The notes under the pieces were generated by a model that was not told where the DNA came from, searched no databases, and saw only the letters and a program-made list of their open reading frames with translations. From NCBI RefSeq assembly GCF_021130785.1, contig NC_060213.1, positions 63,898,001 through 63,962,000 on the forward strand: a stretch of 64,000 nt of DNA. The letters run 5' to 3'. The position numbers and the translations under genes are program-made. The stretch comes from Homalodisca vitripennis (lineage: Eukaryota; Arthropoda; Insecta; Hemiptera; Cicadellidae). Position 1 is the stretch's first letter. The number at the start of each line of letters is the position of its first letter. Of the stretch, positions 10,329 to 24,439 are shown piece after piece.

Positions 10329-12112
10329 TCAGGTTAAACACTGACCCTGACTCTAATATTAGCCTCACATATTAAGCTCACATATTAAGAATGACTCACA
10401 TATTAAGCATTAACACTTCTGTAATATACACCAGATGTATGCCTTATAATAATGATTAGTTTTTAGGTTTTTCTGCGTTTTTTAATACGTTACGCTTTCT
10501 TACTTGTTTAATTAAAGGCTAAAATGTAAAAAGAAATGTTGTAAGATTTGTAAATCGTAACCTTTAATTTAATATTATTAATCCGTTTCTGTACATTGTT
10601 ATTTATTTTTGTATAAACTACAATAAATATTAAAGTAATACTTCTTGGTAAGGAGGGCAAGTAGTATTAAAGCCAATGAATCAGCCAAGGCGTCCACTTC
10701 GCTAAAGTTTCTTACTTATGGCCACCCTGCTTTGCCCTTGTGGCTTGTTTGAAAACTTTCTTGTTATTTAGACTTTTCACTTTGACATATTTTGTAGCTA
10801 AAAATTAGCACAGAAATACATAATAAAATATTTTTATTAATTTTATCTGTTTCCAATTTATTCTAACACAATAAAGGGAAAAAATATATTTGAATAATGT
10901 TTTTAGATAAAGATAATCGTAAATATTTAATCGTGCTGTGATAACGTTTTCTAAAGTTTATAACTTTTATTGTGCTATAATCAATTTCTAAAAAAGACAG
11001 TTAATATATTTTTTGTTTTATTCAGAAAATAAAAAACAATACAAATAATTCTCTTCAACAACCGTAATTATTATTCCTTTATCATATTATAATATACTTA
11101 AAATTATTATTTTTAAAGTTTGCATATATTAGGTAATTAATTTTAAAATGTTTTGTTGTTTAATTTTTTTAATTACTTCTGGGAAGTCTTAGAAGCAATA
11201 ACCTGTAAGAAATTTATCATGTTTGTTAGACAACAAGAAAAAAAATGCGCAATGACTAAAGCACAATGTTCACTGAATGCGTCTGTGTTAATACGGAAGT
11301 ATTAGTTTTAATTAATAAAAGGTCATTAAAATACATAGGTTTATAATTTAAAAAGCACTACTGGTGACTTAACTGATGTATCCTGAACCCGCTAGTACGT
11401 GGTGAGGAAACTACACTATATCAAACCGAATGAGAAACTTGCGTGTAACAAGTCACGTGATATAATATCGTTGCCAGCAACTTCCTCACGCCGCCTACAC
11501 TTCCTTGAGATTTCCTCACTTAACAGCTAGCTATCTACCTTATCATCTATTAAACAAATTATAGTAAATTATCGTTAAATAGTAAGATTGCATTAAAAAT
11601 AAACATTTGTAGCTCTGATTTTATCATTACACACATTCAAAATTAGCTGAAGCAAAGTGCATGACCATAATTAAATTTAAAAATGCAATGGCCTAATTTC
11701 CTTTTGAGTAAATTGAAACTGATGAGTTTGAAAGTTTAACATTGAACATTGTTTAATCTATTTACATAATTAAATATTATAAGACGATTAAATGGAACGT
11801 AATTTTGGTTACTTTCACACTATATAAGAACACAACCTGTTTTTAATGAAATCTATATAAGACACTTCGTAAAATAAGTTTTGATGGAGGTCAAATGGTA
11901 GGGTGTCAAAGGGGTTACATATATGAACGATACTTTTAAGATTATATTTTTCGTAGCCTAAAACCGATCTTCATTCAGTAAAAAATAGTTTAATTGCCGT
12001 CACAAAATTGGATAAAGATACTGAGATTTGCTACTTCAAGAGTCTGTAACGCTTTCGAGGTTTAATGGTTGATCTTATAGATTACGTATCCTTCATACAT
12101 TATTAAACTAGC
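10329..12112. other. AT-rich spacer, nothing recognised
   Basis: Present in all units with small indels. Short direct repeats of CTCACATATTAAG at 10364-10411 (three copies) are the only structure seen. Confidence 0.45.
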
Positions 12113-12116
12113 TTAA

Positions 12117-13120
12117 CCCTTTGAGTGCCGCAGCGTTTTGCTATATGGTATGCATAAAATGCCAAGCAAAAATGCCTGATTCTGCAAGGGTCTGTTTAAA
12201 AATTCATAACAAATTTATTTATTGTTAAAATGCGTTGGGTTTTTGTTTTTTTTTTTAGAAAAATATATTTTCTTTATACATATAATACATTGATCACTTA
12301 TTTAACGTTTTTATACAAATAAAAAAAATCATTAACAAAACTTTATGAGCAAAAACATTTAGTTTTTTATTTTGACACCTTACTGTTATTGAAATATTTT
12401 ATTTTTCACTTTTAGTTATTCTATCTTATACTCCATTTAATTCTTTACAAAAAGACATATAAACATTTTTTTATACTTATAAATAAAGTTTGGAAAAATA
12501 AATATGAAAAAATGAACCACTACAGCACTAGAAATTTTCTAACCTAACCTAACACTCTGTGTATTGTCTACAATGATAATCCTTAAATCTAATGCCTGCA
12601 ATACTAGGTCTTCATTGTCAGCAATGTTTTTAAGACTCATTGTTTATAAATATCACTGAATAAACACAAAAACTATACAAAAGTATTTAGTAAAGTACTC
12701 GTACTAGATGCTTACGATCGCCGTCACTCGCTGCCAAGTCATTGTTCTACTTACACATAGACTAGAACAACATACACAAACGACATAATTTGAAGATACT
12801 AACACTACAAACCCATTTACACTTAAAAGCTTTCAATATCATTGCGACGTGACGGATCGTCCGCGTAGCGGCCGATTCTAAACGCGACTGACGCGCTCAC
12901 TTAACAACCGCCGTAAAAGTAAGAATCTAACCAAAATGCAACAAAACCTACATCAAAAGTTACGTTGAAGCCTTTGGAATGCGTATGTACAGTCATTGAG
13001 CCAATTTAGATAAATACTATATAAAATAAAAGCGTTACTGCAGAAGTCGCTAACAGCGATTCTGGAATTTCTTGCATATAATGGGGGATCGCTGACAGCG
13101 ATGCTCCGGCACTCAAAGGG
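12117..13120. mobile_element. Non-autonomous piggyBac-like element, 1004 bp, unit 1 only
   Basis: Ends are perfect 14-bp inverted repeats CCCTTTGAGTGCCG, flanked by TTAA (12113-12116) and CTAA (13121-13124), the latter a one-base decay of TTAA. Unit 3 has the uninterrupted site, with TTAA at 62032-62035. TTAA duplication plus CCC...GGG termini is the piggyBac signature. Subterminal palindromes such as ATCGCTGACAGCGAT (13088-13102) are present, as in many piggyBac MITEs. There is no transposase frame, so it depends on an enzyme supplied from elsewhere. Interior is unusual in having a CpG-rich patch near 12841-12915. Confidence 0.85.
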
Positions 13121-13124
13121 CTAA

Positions 13125-13857
13125 TAATGAAGGACAGCTTTTGGTGCTGTTAAGTTTTTATTTTAAGTGTTCTTTTTACGTTACGTGTTGGAGCTGATTA
13201 AAAGCAATTTAGTAAGATATGTAACACAGAAAATAAAGTATTATTTCCTCCATGCATGAGATTCTTCTTTTTCCAGGTTGTACAGGTTCCGTGGTTTTGG
13301 ATCGAAAAATCTCATAACAACTTTCATTTCTGAAGGAGGACGTTCCGTCGGGTTTTACGTGTTTCTTCCTTTATGTTTCTGTAAGACAGATGATCTCAGT
13401 GGCGTTAGTGTTATCTTACATATGTAATTAAAATATTAGTTTTATATTAAAATCGGTTTCAAAAATAATTATAGTCACTGTTGACGTTACATCCCCGTAT
13501 ACGAATATATCACGTGATGATGGATAGAAACTGTGTCTTAACATCAGGCCAACTGACTTTATACCATCTACAAATTTCTTATTAAGGCTTAGGCCACGCA
13601 TTTGAACATTAAACTGTTTTAGTTTTTAGATTAAATTATATTTACAAGTAACTGACATGAGAGCGCAGATGGCTGCTGTTTTCGAAAATTTATTCATAGG
13701 TATATTAAAATAAAAACTTAAGTACCACCTACATAATTTGCTTTCCTTTCATGGATGATGGCTTTCTAATCTGTCTCATATGCGTTTAAATAAGCAAACT
13801 ACATACTATCCAAGATAGTTACAGGTAATTACTAAATAATTGAATCGAAAATTAAGG
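13125..13857. other. Spacer, nothing recognised
   Basis: Present in all three units; in unit 3 it is interrupted near its start by the 62065-62745 element. No coding-like frame. Confidence 0.45.
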
Positions 13858-13929
13858 GCTTTGTGGTGTAATGGTAGTGCACTAACCCGGCAAGTGAGAG
13901 ATCCGTGTTCGAGTCCCGGCGGTGGAGCA
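13858..13929 (+). other. tRNA-like sequence (tRNA pseudogene or SINE head), unit 1
   Basis: 72 bases resembling a tRNA: A-box-like TGGTGTAATGG, B-box-like TGTTCGAGTCC, a T arm with loop TTCGAGT and an end complementary (with G-U pairs) to the start GCTTTGT. A TTTTT Pol III terminator follows within 10 bases. The anticodon arm is poor (no T33, mismatch) and the T arm and 3' acceptor strand are two bases out of register, so it is probably not a working tRNA. It could be a SINE promoter head. Confidence 0.5.
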
Positions 13930-13990
13930 AGTACTTTTTGTGATTCAATTTATATTTAAATTAAATTAGGTTATTGGCATTTATACAAAA

Positions 13991-14020
13991 ATGTGTGTGT
14001 GTGTGTGAGTGTGTGTGTTT
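13991..14020. repeat. GT microsatellite, ~28 bp, unit 1 (locus 2)
   Basis: Short GT tract about 60 bp downstream of the tRNA-like sequence. Confidence 0.95.
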
Positions 14021-16118
<2,098 letters not shown>

Positions 16119-16199
16119 TTAACTTTTACTGAAACGTTGAAATTTGACTAAAGACCTCATAAGACTTAAAGGACATTTTTCTCACTTAAAAACATTTTT

Positions 16200-16810
16200 A
16201 ACACTATTAATAATTTTATGTAACAGAACTAAATAACTGTGAATTATTTGTTTCAAATGTTGGCTACTAAACCATTTCAAATATACATTATTGCCTCTTG
16301 AGTGAGACTATCAAACTGTACCGTCAATATAAATATTTTATGGTATAATTAAATTAGAGAATATGAAATTTGTATCAGAATCTGCCACTGTTATGACAGT
16401 TGGGTGTAGTAGTGAATAGACACTTTCTTCATTCAACACGTTCGTAATTTATTCAATTATTTATGCAATTGCAATTCTTGAGTTTAAGCTCGAGGGGAAA
16501 CATGCTTATATCTTATTGGTCAGATTTTACAGTTTCATAATAATAAAGTAGAAATATTGCTTATTTGTCCCAGATATTATAAAAAGATGGTGAATATTTC
16601 TCATCACTTCGAGGAAATTTGAAGATAAATCAACAACGGAAGGTTTACATAAAAATAATTCATCACATTGCTATTTATGTAATATTTAAACTTTCCTGAA
16701 AAATATTTGTCAGTCGTTAAATATATCTCCTACTATTATAATAGATCTCATACGTGCATACAAATTTTAACATTTCTCAAACTGAATAATTTTTTCGTTA
16801 AGTAATATCA
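16200..16810. other. Segment in unit 1 missing from unit 2
   Basis: Unit 2 passes from the equivalent of ~16200 to ~16810 without this ~610 bp (around 45285-45310). No terminal repeats or target duplication were found, so a deletion in unit 2 is as likely as an insertion in unit 1. No gene seen inside. Confidence 0.55.
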
Positions 16811-17098
16811 TATACTTTTCATTAAACATTTCACAAATTTTTTTCTTTTTTATGGTCTAGCTAGAATAATAATTTGTTAACTATAAAAATTACTACGATA
16901 TATCATAGGGCTTTCAACAGAATGTTGTAAGAAATACCATTGTAATACCGCTTTTATAGTGGGCGATACAATCATCAGCGAACAAAATGGTGCAATCCCT
17001 AAGTCCCATTACAATCTGAATAGCTATTACGGTTTTGAAAGGGAGCGGTGGTGCGGTGGGTTGGGGCGTCCCTCAAGGCATTGTTGTGATAGATGCGG

Positions 17099-17100
<2 letters not shown>

Positions 17101-17131
<31 letters not shown>
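17101..17131. repeat. Poly-T run of 31
   Basis: Uninterrupted T tract; unit 2 has only about 9 T at this place (45583-45591). Probably microsatellite growth; it could be the A-tail of a lost retroposed sequence on the minus strand, but no body was recognised. Confidence 0.9.
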
Positions 17132-17137
<6 letters not shown>

Positions 17138-18004
17138 ATTGAGTGTGAACGCGCTAGGCGGATGATTGACTACTCCCTCACAGCTATTTAAACGAAAAAA
17201 ATCTGATACTCTTAGAAATGACTCTAAAAGCAGTACTAATTTAAATGAAGTATATACCAACTTTAGAGCCATTTTACATTATTAGCAAATTAACAATAAA
17301 GCAAATTTTTGAAATCAGCTCCAAATATACTGCCTTCACGATTTACGACACTGGACTCTATATGTAAATTATACGTATTGAGGGCGAGCAGAATAAGGCT
17401 GATAAAGTGTTTGGCTGTCCTTAAAAAGCAGAGTACGTGAGAATCTCCTTATTTGGTAAATACTTATAAATGGCCAAGACATTAGTATTAGTTTGATAAT
17501 GAATTATTTTTCTTTATAATACAAGGGACGAATACGCCACAGCATGTGTCAATTCTATTCCAATCATTACCAAAATAATGTTATATCAGTATTGGCATGT
17601 AGAGTTTCCTTAACATTTTGGATTGTACTGTTTATCACTATTTGCATTGTCCATACTACTTTTAACGTGATGTGAATATTTTGATACTGAATCAGTTAAA
17701 TTATTAAAAGTAATAACATTTGACCATTCGCAATTAAGTTATATTTGATATCCATTACAAAACGGTAATCAAAATTGTACTTATTAAGATTAACTTTGGT
17801 TATTTTTAAAGTTTCATATCCATTATATATTCGCAGGTAACTATACTACCTGTGAATATGTAATTAATATTAATTCAACTTCTAAAAGTGTATTAATTCA
17901 TTAACTAATATGCAAATTAGCTCTATAATCGTATGATTACATGTTATTTATATAATACATTATAGTTCTTGTTTGAATAAACAATAATAAAAATCAGGTA
18001 AAAT
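17132..18004. other. AT-rich spacer, nothing recognised
   Basis: Conserved between units 1 and 2 (about 45600-46527). A 61-codon frame in unit 2 (45774-45959) is not open in unit 1. Confidence 0.45.
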
Positions 18005-19020
18005 ATTTTTAAAATACTACTTTGTTTCCTTTCTTAAATTAGATATGCTATGCTTAAAAAGTAACACCCATTATTCAAAAAGAAAACTATGCTTCTCCAT
18101 TTCAAACGTATCGTCTAATCACCAATAATAAATACAGTTTGAAGTAGTGAAGTACGACACGCACATTACGGTATATGTCAGTACAGATCACAGTATATGG
18201 ACGTACCGGAACGTCACTGTTATAAAGAGATATGGGCTGTATCAGTTCCCTAATAGCGCCACATATCGTGCACTTTAAGTGGCAAAGACAATAAAACCTG
18301 GGATAGCGCACCTGTGTCTCTTTATATGTAAGTAAATGGAGATTTATCAGTGGCAACTAGCTTTATGGTCAGATTGGGATAAATAGCTGTAGTTTAAATT
18401 CAAACATACAGTATTAGATTAGAACTTAGTGCTTTCCATTATTTTCTAATCCACGCTCGATATATTACTTTGTTAAAAAACACACATTGAATATACGAAA
18501 TACTACTCAATGTTGTGCAATATAAAAAGGAAATGTGAGGATATTCGTCGACCATGGAAGTCTATATTTGAGAAAGACATTCATTATAATATTTCCAATA
18601 ACACATTTAATATGAAATTTGCTAATTGAATACTACGACTAGGCTTAAATCTTTCAAATCATTTTGTTAATGACACACACACAGAGACGCGCTCACGCTT
18701 AGTATGTCATGTTAAGGGTATAAAAGTATGATATAATTTTCGTATTTTAAAAAATTAAAAAGACGTAACAAAATATTTTTTATTTAACGAATATACTATT
18801 ATATAATATTACATTGTATTAATCTTTATTGTGCATGATATTTCACCACTACTTATTTTTAAAAAAACTACGGTTTTCAATTTAATAGATTTTAATTAAA
18901 ACATTGCTACTCAAAATTCATTTTCCAAACTAAAATTACGGATTTCTTATCATAAGTCGTACATACGTGTTATAAATATTAAATAACTGTGATACTTAAT
19001 ATTAAAGACCACTGTTAACC
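18005..19020. other. Unit-1-specific segment of unknown origin
   Basis: Units 1 and 2 stop matching here and hold unrelated DNA (unit 2: 46528-46945). The part 18100-18365 is less AT-rich and has an 84-codon minus frame (18102-18356) without a recognisable domain. No terminal inverted repeats or target duplication were identified. Confidence 0.45.
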
Positions 19021-20510
19021 TCTTCTAGGCATTTATCTCAAGATTTAGGTACTTTAAATTCAATATCCATTACAGTTGGGTGTGAAACTGTTACGACCCT
19101 GATACAGAGAAGCCGTTACAAAGTATAACAGCGCCATTACTGTTATGTTGGATAGTTGATGGGCGCTTCTGCATCAGCTGATTTTTTAAACGATCGTCCA
19201 ATAACCAATTACTCCATGAGCAGTTTGGTCGTGTCCTCGTCATAAATTTGTATTATGCTTACATCAGTTTCAAACTGTTTTAAGCAAAGTTTTATATGAT
19301 ATCGTTAATGCTCAAAGTGCAGTCATTATGAAAATATAAAAAGTGGTCAAATACTTACTGATTTATTTAAAATAATATTATTGTCTGAGTGCAATTAAAC
19401 AAAAATAAAACAAAATGTCTGTCTCTCTTTGCGCGATAGTGGTGAAAAACTTAGTGAAAGGTTTATAATTACATGTATGTGCAGATTTAGAAAATTTGAT
19501 TTCCTGTTATCCAACTGAAAAAGTAGTTTTTTATAAATATCTAGGGTTGATATTTGGTAGTAACTTATCATGGACCTTACATAGAAAACAACTTAATATG
19601 ATATTGAGGAATATTATATTTGAATTTCACCAACTTAGACAAATTGACATGCTTAAGATTTAAGAATAGCATATGTAAATAATATACACACAATTTTAAT
19701 GTTATATGAGGGTGTACTGACACCCTTATATAACATATAAGTCAAAATAAACTTTTCTGCTAGTTTAATAAAAACTTGATCTGTTTCTTGGTAAAATAAC
19801 ACAGTTGTTGCTCATGGATGTGGAAAATGTGTTTTCCACTAATTTTTTTTTTATTTTTTTAGCTCTGTTTTTCTGTAAAATTTTTAACTTACAGTTCTGC
19901 GACTTGTTTTATTCAATCTATGCGGTCACAAAACATCAATAACGTTTGAATTCACCCTTAATCTATCTTACTAGAATTTCAGTAAGACCTCGTTTTAAAT
20001 TATGGTGAATTTAAGTCTGTGCAAAATCTTTCGCTAGCCGTAACTCGCTAAAAAATGTATTTCTAGTTCCATGTTTATATACACGTTCTTCATTATTTTT
20101 ACACGTTTAAGAGCTCCTACAGTTTGAGCATATATTAGAGAATCATCCTGTATACGCTTCACCAGTCTTTTAGTAAGTGCTCTAATATATCTGCAGTACT
20201 TATACACGATTTAATTTTGTGTGATTCTTTTGTTATACTAAAAATAAAAATGAAGATTTTTTATGAACTGTAAATTGTGGCGTCATAAACAAAGAGTGTG
20301 GCTTAGCCCGGAGCTCAGTACAGTAATATCGTTTAATATCGACATTATCGCATGAGGATAACGAGTTTTGTTGAGTCAACTGATCCTGTAAATGACAACA
20401 TAAACTTTAATAAACGACAGATCGAGCTGTACCTTATCACACTTTATAAAAACTACAATTGTACCCTATTTGTCATTGAACATTTATACATTCAGAACAT
20501 TTTAAATACA
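18990..20510. repeat. Internal duplicated block B, unit 1
   Basis: Same-orientation paralogue of block A (1844-3065): sub-blocks 18990-19370 and 20262-20500 match, with unrelated sequence between. A 61-codon plus frame (20352-20537) inside is not shared with block A and is probably chance. Confidence 0.7.
19699..19736. other. Hairpin with 17-bp stem, unit 1
   Basis: GTTATATGAGGGTGT and ACACCCTTATATAAC flank loop ACTG; with two outer A-T pairs the stem is 17 bp, all pairs canonical apart from one G-U. Unit 2 keeps only the inner 8 bp (AAGGGTGT / ACACCCTT, near 47571-47590). No T-run terminator context or RNA family recognised. Confidence 0.55.
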
Positions 20511-20929
20511 TTATTTATATTTGTATTTACATCTTAGACAGTTATGAAAAATCAAAATAATCAGCCGGAAGTGATCTAATAAACATAATATATACAATTA
20601 AATAAAAATATAGAATTATCTTGTAAATATTAATTTTTATACTATTTTGGCTCAACATAGGTACTAATGTATCTGGGGAAACAGACGGTTAAAATCTGAT
20701 CTTATAGTCTCTATATTATATTATGTCACTCAGCTGGGGGTTAAAAATTAGGTTTTTAACTTCTTATCCACTTTTTTGTATATTTTGCTATCTTAGAGTC
20801 TATTATTTAAATTCTCAAGGTCTTTTCGAGTTTATGTTAAAATCAACTAATAACCTGTACTTATTGTGCAGGGATTAAAACGACTCAATTTGTTAATTTT
20901 TAAATAGAGGAGTAAACCATAAGCTGAAG

Positions 20930-21140
20930 ATATCAATTACTCATTCCTCTCTCTCCCCCTCTCAACACCATACTATCTTCATGTGTTTACAGGTTTACTA
21001 TCCTCCTGTAGCGGGAATGGACTGTAGCAAGGACGCGAGACTTCCTGGTTTATCTCATCCTGGCTGATGAGGCGAACGAGTGTTTGTGGCATATCTGTGT
21101 ATTTTCGTGTTTTAACTACTGTGTTTTCTTCTTACGTCGT
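20930..21140. other. GC-richer patch of unknown origin, unit 1
   Basis: A CT-rich stretch (CTCTCTCCCCCTCTC), then about 130 bp at near-even base composition including CTCCTGTAGCGGGAATGG. Conserved in unit 2 at about 48770-48985. Short protein-like frames occur but none is long or recognisable. It could be part of an old transposable element or exon. Confidence 0.3.
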
Positions 21141-22142
21141 GTTTGATCAGCTATATATATGTTTTACATACAATCTACATATAAGTTGATCCTCTATATA
21201 TATTTATTTTTACATTGTGCATGCTTAACTTGCAGTTTAATAATTAACAACATAAAAAGAGGACGGATAAAATACTTGAAACTAAGTTTTCCTCTAACGC
21301 TTAATATTGGCAAAAATATAAATTGCCTTGTTTGTTATTCATTCAAACCATCCATCATCAGTAACATACTTGAAACAAAAATTGCAAGATATTTTATTGT
21401 CTAATCTCTGGAAGCGCATCATCCCTGTCAACTTTTAACCTAACTATTTTTAAACTTGAAAAACGTAACGTAAGTAAAAACGTACCGTATTAGAGTTGTA
21501 GCCTTTAAGAAATATGATGTAACCTGCAACATATATTTTTGTCTCTAGGAACTATGAATTCCTGGGAGACCTTTAGTGCGTAGAATCCTATAAAATGTAT
21601 AGATTTTTATAGCTCTCGGCATCGAACATTACGCATTTGGTGCAAGTCCACAACGTTTACGACTTCTTGAATGATAGAAACTTCAGAGACTCTGGAAATT
21701 ACTACTGATCAAAGCCTCAAACAATTGCTATGTTTTACTACTCGGTGGCTTGAAGCCATGAATGTAAAGGCATAGATAAATTTTCCCAGGACTTAGAGAC
21801 ACAGAGACCTTTTAGAGTTTGAGACTTTTAGAAATACAGTAACTTTAAATCACTACGCATTCATAGACTCTAGGATTGTTTGTTTGACATAATATTGATG
21901 TTAGTATTATATAAAGAGCATGTATCTAATTTTAATACTTGAGGGATGTGTGTTGTATAAGTTACTGTTTCCCGACAGTAAGTAATTCATCTGTAAAGAA
22001 CACACATTTGTAAATAGTAATAACTATTATATATATAAAAATGTGTCCCTCCAAACATTTATACCAATTAATGTTTGATAATACCGTTTCATGACATGTC
22101 AATAATAATTATACGAGAATATTTTTTCAAGTGTCTTGTATA

Positions 22143-22966
22143 TTTTGACGTGACAACGTCTTAAATTAGGTTGCGGCTCGAAGTCACTCATGAAAAAGTG
22201 TAACGCCCGGTAACGTTACGATGCCCGTCCAGTGGGTCCGCCGCACGGGATCCGCACGGGATAAAGCAGATAAACTGTGGGTCCGCCGCACGGGATAAAG
22301 CAGATAACTATGTTTATTCGTGAAAATGTGGAGTGCTTAGATTCGTCATTTACAACAACTACAACAATAAAGGTAAATAATTGTACACTGATATTTCATT
22401 ATCGTAAACTATGATTGATTGATTAATTGTTAGATTGACACAAAAGTTGAGAAACTGAGTTTATAGGTTATGTCATACTATTGACAAATGTTGATAGTGT
22501 TAAGTAAATTATTAGTTTAAATCACTCTGCAATCAATCGTAATTCAGTCGATTGAGAAGAAACAGCGCGTATTGCTAGTCAAACATTTAAAATAACAAAT
22601 TATAACCTCTAACCTGTCATAACAGTGCGACCAAACAAAACGAACTAAACCGACCAATCACCACGCGCGGAGTTAGAATTTAACTGTGTTTAGCAAGAAT
22701 TTCAAATTCCAATTTTAGTAAATGTTTTATTCAACTTTACCATTTACAATAACAAATTTTAATTAATTTCAAATTATGTACAATGTTTTAGTAAACAAAA
22801 TATATTTCTATAGTTAAAATTTGTACAATTCTTATTTTCATTCAATTCCTTGTTCCTATTGTGCAATGTAATAATATTCATATCAATAAATATTCTACCG
22901 AGAAAAAGACGTTGTCACGTAAAATCTTCGCCCGTAAAACCGACTTTACAGGCAACCATAATTTTT
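22143..22966. mobile_element. Non-autonomous element with inverted termini, unit 1 only
   Basis: Unit 2 has an uninterrupted site at 49950/49951. The left end TTTTGACGTGACAACGTCTT (22143-22162) is mirrored by AAGACGTTGTCACGTAAAA (22906-22924), and about 42 bp further element-like sequence follows to the right junction. The left outer terminus therefore seems truncated. Inside lie a repeated GTGGGTCCGCCGCACGGGAT motif (22231 and 22279 areas) and a CpG-rich patch. No transposase. The termini recall repeats seen in insect genomes, but I cannot name the family with certainty. Confidence 0.6.
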
Positions 22967-23370
22967 TTCCAAAAGAATATGTTTGTTTGAAAGTACATCC
23001 CTTACATGCAATAATGTATAACCATCGGTCTTCTTCCAATGGGCAAAATGATAAATTATTTTCTAAACAAGATTTGGCCATGATCAAGATTTTCATATAT
23101 GTTTTTCTTTAAAATGGATTTATAAGGTACCAGAAGATTCCTTCAAAATTCAATCGAACATTTAGAACAGGCACAGCAGTAGGTGCTAAAATTAAAATCA
23201 CCATTTGACCTAATAATGAAAACGAATGACAAAGGAGTATTCAGTAGAAAATTGTATAGGGCTACGCCGACAATTTGGAGGCGACAACTTTTTTATTTGT
23301 GTTATATATAATTATCAATACATTTGTACTGATTCTTTTAATTTTTAAATATAATTGTTAATTATTTAAT
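22967..23370. other. End of unit 1 before the array junction
   Basis: Matches 49951-50357 of unit 2. Short frames on both strands across the insertion junction (22861-23112 and 22878-23096) are created by the insertion and are not shared, so they are not called genes. Confidence 0.5.
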
Positions 23371-24154
23371 CATAATTTATATTTTTAAATATCATAAATC
23401 TATATATTAAAAAAATGGATAAACCGTTAGTATAAATAAATATTTTATTTTTACTGTGGAAACAAAAACATTTAGGGAAAACATTTTATTTCGTGAGAGA
23501 AAAAGAAACCTGAGTAAGAAAGAACCTTAATTATTAAGTACAGAAGTTATGTGAGGTAGGGGAGTTTTACATATGCAGTAAGTACATGGGGCCCAAGTAA
23601 ATTCAATTACTGTTTTTCTTCTGTTTTCTTCTAGTTAAATGTTAGCTCTACGAGTCTAACGTGTTTAGTAAAACTTCTTACAGTATCATCGATTAGATTA
23701 TATTTAACAGGTACAGAGCAATAAAAATAACCTGAATACATGAGGTTTCAGTAGTAATAACCGCAGAACTCCATTGCATAAGTACTATTGCAAAACTAAC
23801 AGAATAAAAGTTCCCCTTTTGAAAACATCATAATAACATTGTTGAACATAAATGTTTCTTTAAATATGAGAGAACTTTTTAAAAGCAATCATCTACATTC
23901 CACCACTTTTACTATTATTTATTAATGGGAATAAACGCCAGATATAATATGACAATAATTATAAAATGTTCTATACATGCAATACAATTTTTAACCTTTC
24001 TTTATATTTTATATGATTTACAAGCCATAAAGGATATAAATATTACTATCGATAAAAAATTTACTAGAATATTAATAAATGGTAAGGTAATATTCATAAA
24101 TAGATAAAATATTTATTTTAACGCGCTGAAATTGGAATATAATATCGTGTACTC

Positions 24155-24439
24155 CTAGACGTCTTTGGCAGTAATACTTAGTAGCATGTAAAATATGCTT
24201 TTTAAATTTTTACCTACTACGTTGCTTTGAAAAACGGGGAATTCACTGTATATTGACCTTCCATTGTAGTTATCATAATCCGGTTGATTTAAAATCAAGA
24301 GATCTACAACAGTCAAATAATACGAAACAAAATCATCGTGATCTACATGAGAGCGATATAAAGGCGGTAATATATTTTTAACTAAGCCAGTAGAGTACAT
24401 ATATGCATAATGTAATGTGTGTAATTTACTTACAATCAT
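24155..24439 (-). pseudogene. Unidentified minus-strand coding-like fragment, unit 2 copy
   Basis: Same fragment as at 787-1032, open for 94 codons. Substitutions against unit 1 are few and some change the protein (for example Tyr to His in SHVDYDDF, Tyr to Asp near the end). The 5' side on the minus strand contains ATTGTAAGTA, which resembles a splice donor, but no matching exon was recognised. Function unknown. Confidence 0.3.

Noticed and set aside
10364..10411. CRISPR-like or direct-repeat array (CTCACATATTAAG)
   Set aside because: Three short irregular copies with no uniform spacers in an AT-rich eukaryotic spacer; simple local duplication.
12541..12553. Insect telomere-type repeat (AACCTAACCTAAC)
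   Set aside because: Only about two and a half units, inside a transposable element; far too short for telomeric DNA.
13858..13929. A functional tRNA gene
   Set aside because: The anticodon loop has no T33, the anticodon stem is mismatched and the T arm is out of register with the acceptor, so it is reported only as tRNA-like.
21060..21085. Possible hammerhead ribozyme core (CTGATGAGGCGAACGAG)
   Set aside because: The required GAAA element and a proper stem II are missing, and the unit 2 copy reads CTCATGAG, which would destroy the core.
22861..23112. Overlapping plus and minus frames near the end of unit 1
   Set aside because: They straddle the junction of the unit-1-specific insertion and do not exist in unit 2.
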